Shown here in pieces: positions 21,385 through 22,081 of a DNA stretch of 22,081 nucleotides. Position 1 is the stretch's first letter, and the number at the start of each line of letters is the position of its first letter. The position numbers and the translations under genes were made by a program. The notes beneath the pieces are model-generated. The model was not told the DNA's origin. It saw nothing but the letters and a program-made list of their open reading frames with translations, and made no database searches. Origin of the DNA: DATGIQ01 sp035295665 (GTDB lineage: Bacteria; Planctomycetota; Planctomycetia; Gemmatales; Gemmataceae); NCBI GenBank assembly GCA_035295665.1, contig DATGIQ010000326.1:1-22081 (forward strand), written 5' to 3'.

Positions 21385-22081
21385 ACGAAGCAGGGCTCGA
21401 CACGATTTGGGATCTGCTTCAGCAGGACCTCGGCAACCGCGGACTGCGAGCCGACCCGACGGCCAACCTGATCACGGCGTGCCCCGGTGACTTGACCACG
21501 GCTTGCCGCAGCATTTGCGACACCCCTGAACCGGTCCTCGGCATCGTGACCGGCTTTTATATCCCCCACGCAACGCCGCCCTGCGGTGAGACCGATGGCC
21601 CGTTGGGAGCGCTTTTCCTGGCCAGGGCCTTCCTCCCGCTCGGAATCAAGGTCCTGTTCGCGACCGATGCGTTCTGTGTCCCGGCCCTGCGAGCGGGTCT
21701 CACGGCTTGCGGCTTGGCCGGCGCTGTTCCGCTAATCACATTGCCCACATTCCCAGAAAGCAACCGGCTATCGCCGCAAGGCTATACGGAGTGGTTTTCG
21801 GGTCAGATGCGCGCGCACGTCGGCCTGTTGACGCATCTCATCGCCCTGGAACGTGCCGGACCGAGCCATACGCCTGCCTCGGTTCGGTCCCAATTGGGTT
21901 CAACACCCGCAGATTGGGCGCAATTCCTAGCGGAAGTGCCACCGCCGGACTACGACCGCTGCCATACTATGAAGGGTCGGGACATCACCCCGCATATGAG
22001 TCCAGCCCATTGGCTTTTCGAGGAGCTTCCCAAAACTCTCGCACTCCAAACCATCGGCATCGGCGACGGCGGCAACGAGAT
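21381..22081 (+). CDS. D-glutamate cyclase-like (DUF4392) protein, 5' part
   Basis: The frame opens with an ATG overlapping the RluA-family stop and continues to the window edge, giving 233 residues. VLGIVTGFYIPHATPPCGETDGPLGALFLARAF (about 52-84; ETDGP at 70-74) and the terminal IGIGDGGNE, which is expected to continue as the family's GDGGNEIGMG motif, identify the D-glutamate cyclase C-terminal type domain (DUF4392). D-glutamate cyclase interconverts D-glutamate and 5-oxo-D-proline in eukaryotes; the bacterial role is not settled. The four-base ATGA overlap indicates translational coupling to the pseudouridine synthase. The rest of the gene lies outside the window, so the full length is unknown. 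No signal peptide. Confidence 0.82.
   Translation, partial: MNEAGLDTIWDLLQQDLGNRGLRADPTANLITACPGDLTTACRSICDTPEPVLGIVTGFYIPHATPPCGETDGPLGALFLARAFLPLGIKVLFATDAFCVPALRAGLTACGLAGAVPLITLPTFPESNRLSPQGYTEWFSGQMRAHVGLLTHLIALERAGPSHTPASVRSQLGSTPADWAQFLAEVPPPDYDRCHTMKGRDITPHMSPAHWLFEELPKTLALQTIGIGDGGNE

Noticed and set aside
1..22081. tRNA, rRNA, CRISPR array, transposase or integrase
   Set aside because: No cloverleaf, rRNA-like stretch, regularly spaced repeats or mobile-element protein was seen on either strand by reading. Automated scans were not available.

Overview
The window most resembles a GC-rich planctomycete chromosome, probably of the Gemmataceae or a close relative. Several sequence features support this. 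One protein carries an 'LEPLEDR'-like N-terminal export signature (3495-5441). There is a secreted PQQ-type propeller beginning with WPRFRGPNGTG, beside a Tat-exported TIM-barrel-like protein. Many small zinc-ribbon, BON and membrane proteins are of planctomycete hypothetical type, and short, frequently strand-switching transcription units are the rule. The species cannot be named from the sequence alone. I see no phage, transposon, CRISPR array, rRNA or tRNA; this is mostly chromosomal core sequence mixed with lineage-specific genes.

Layout. 1-2077: start of a small minus-strand gene cut by the window edge, a minus-strand helix/coiled-coil protein, then trpS. 2085-5441: a minus-strand zinc-ribbon membrane protein, divergent from a 648-residue export-signature protein that ends in a response-regulator receiver domain. 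5520-8375: a small zinc ribbon (minus), a Ser/Thr/Pro-rich lipoprotein (plus), and a translationally coupled minus pair (three-span membrane zinc protein plus seven-Asp-box propeller). 8618-12246: truD (plus) meeting an MGDG-synthase-like glycosyltransferase (minus) tail to tail with overlapping stop codons, then a membrane-anchored protein (plus) and a stand-alone LigD-type 3'-phosphoesterase domain (minus). 12402-13672: an Rrf2 regulator and an unassigned protein with faint ADP-ribosyltransferase-like features. 13909-16185: PQQ propeller and Tat TIM-barrel protein, an export-linked pair. 16359-19980: STAS protein, then a TPR/DUF3299-like protein and a VLCAD/ACAD9-type acyl-CoA dehydrogenase 15 bp apart. 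20039-22081: BON protein (minus), then an RluA-family pseudouridine synthase overlapping a D-glutamate cyclase-like gene that runs off the window.

Most units are one or two genes. Two pairs use 4-bp stop/start overlaps (GTGA at 7794-7797, ATGA at 21381-21384). Several start-proximal spacers hold sigma70-like promoters with 16-18 bp spacing, the best being TTGACC-N17-TATAGT at 11069-11097 and TTGACG-N17-TAGAGT at 5930-5958. Two convergent gene pairs are separated by long hairpins that probably terminate both transcripts. RNA-modification and translation genes (trpS, truD, rluA family) recur but are not in one operon.

No complete new multi-gene system is evident. The strongest leads are the export-signature/receiver fusion, the possible ADP-ribosyltransferase-like orphan at 13004-13672, the hairpin covering the STAS ribosome-binding site, and the coupled membrane-protein/propeller pair. 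All family names here come from reading motifs by eye; no database search was run.
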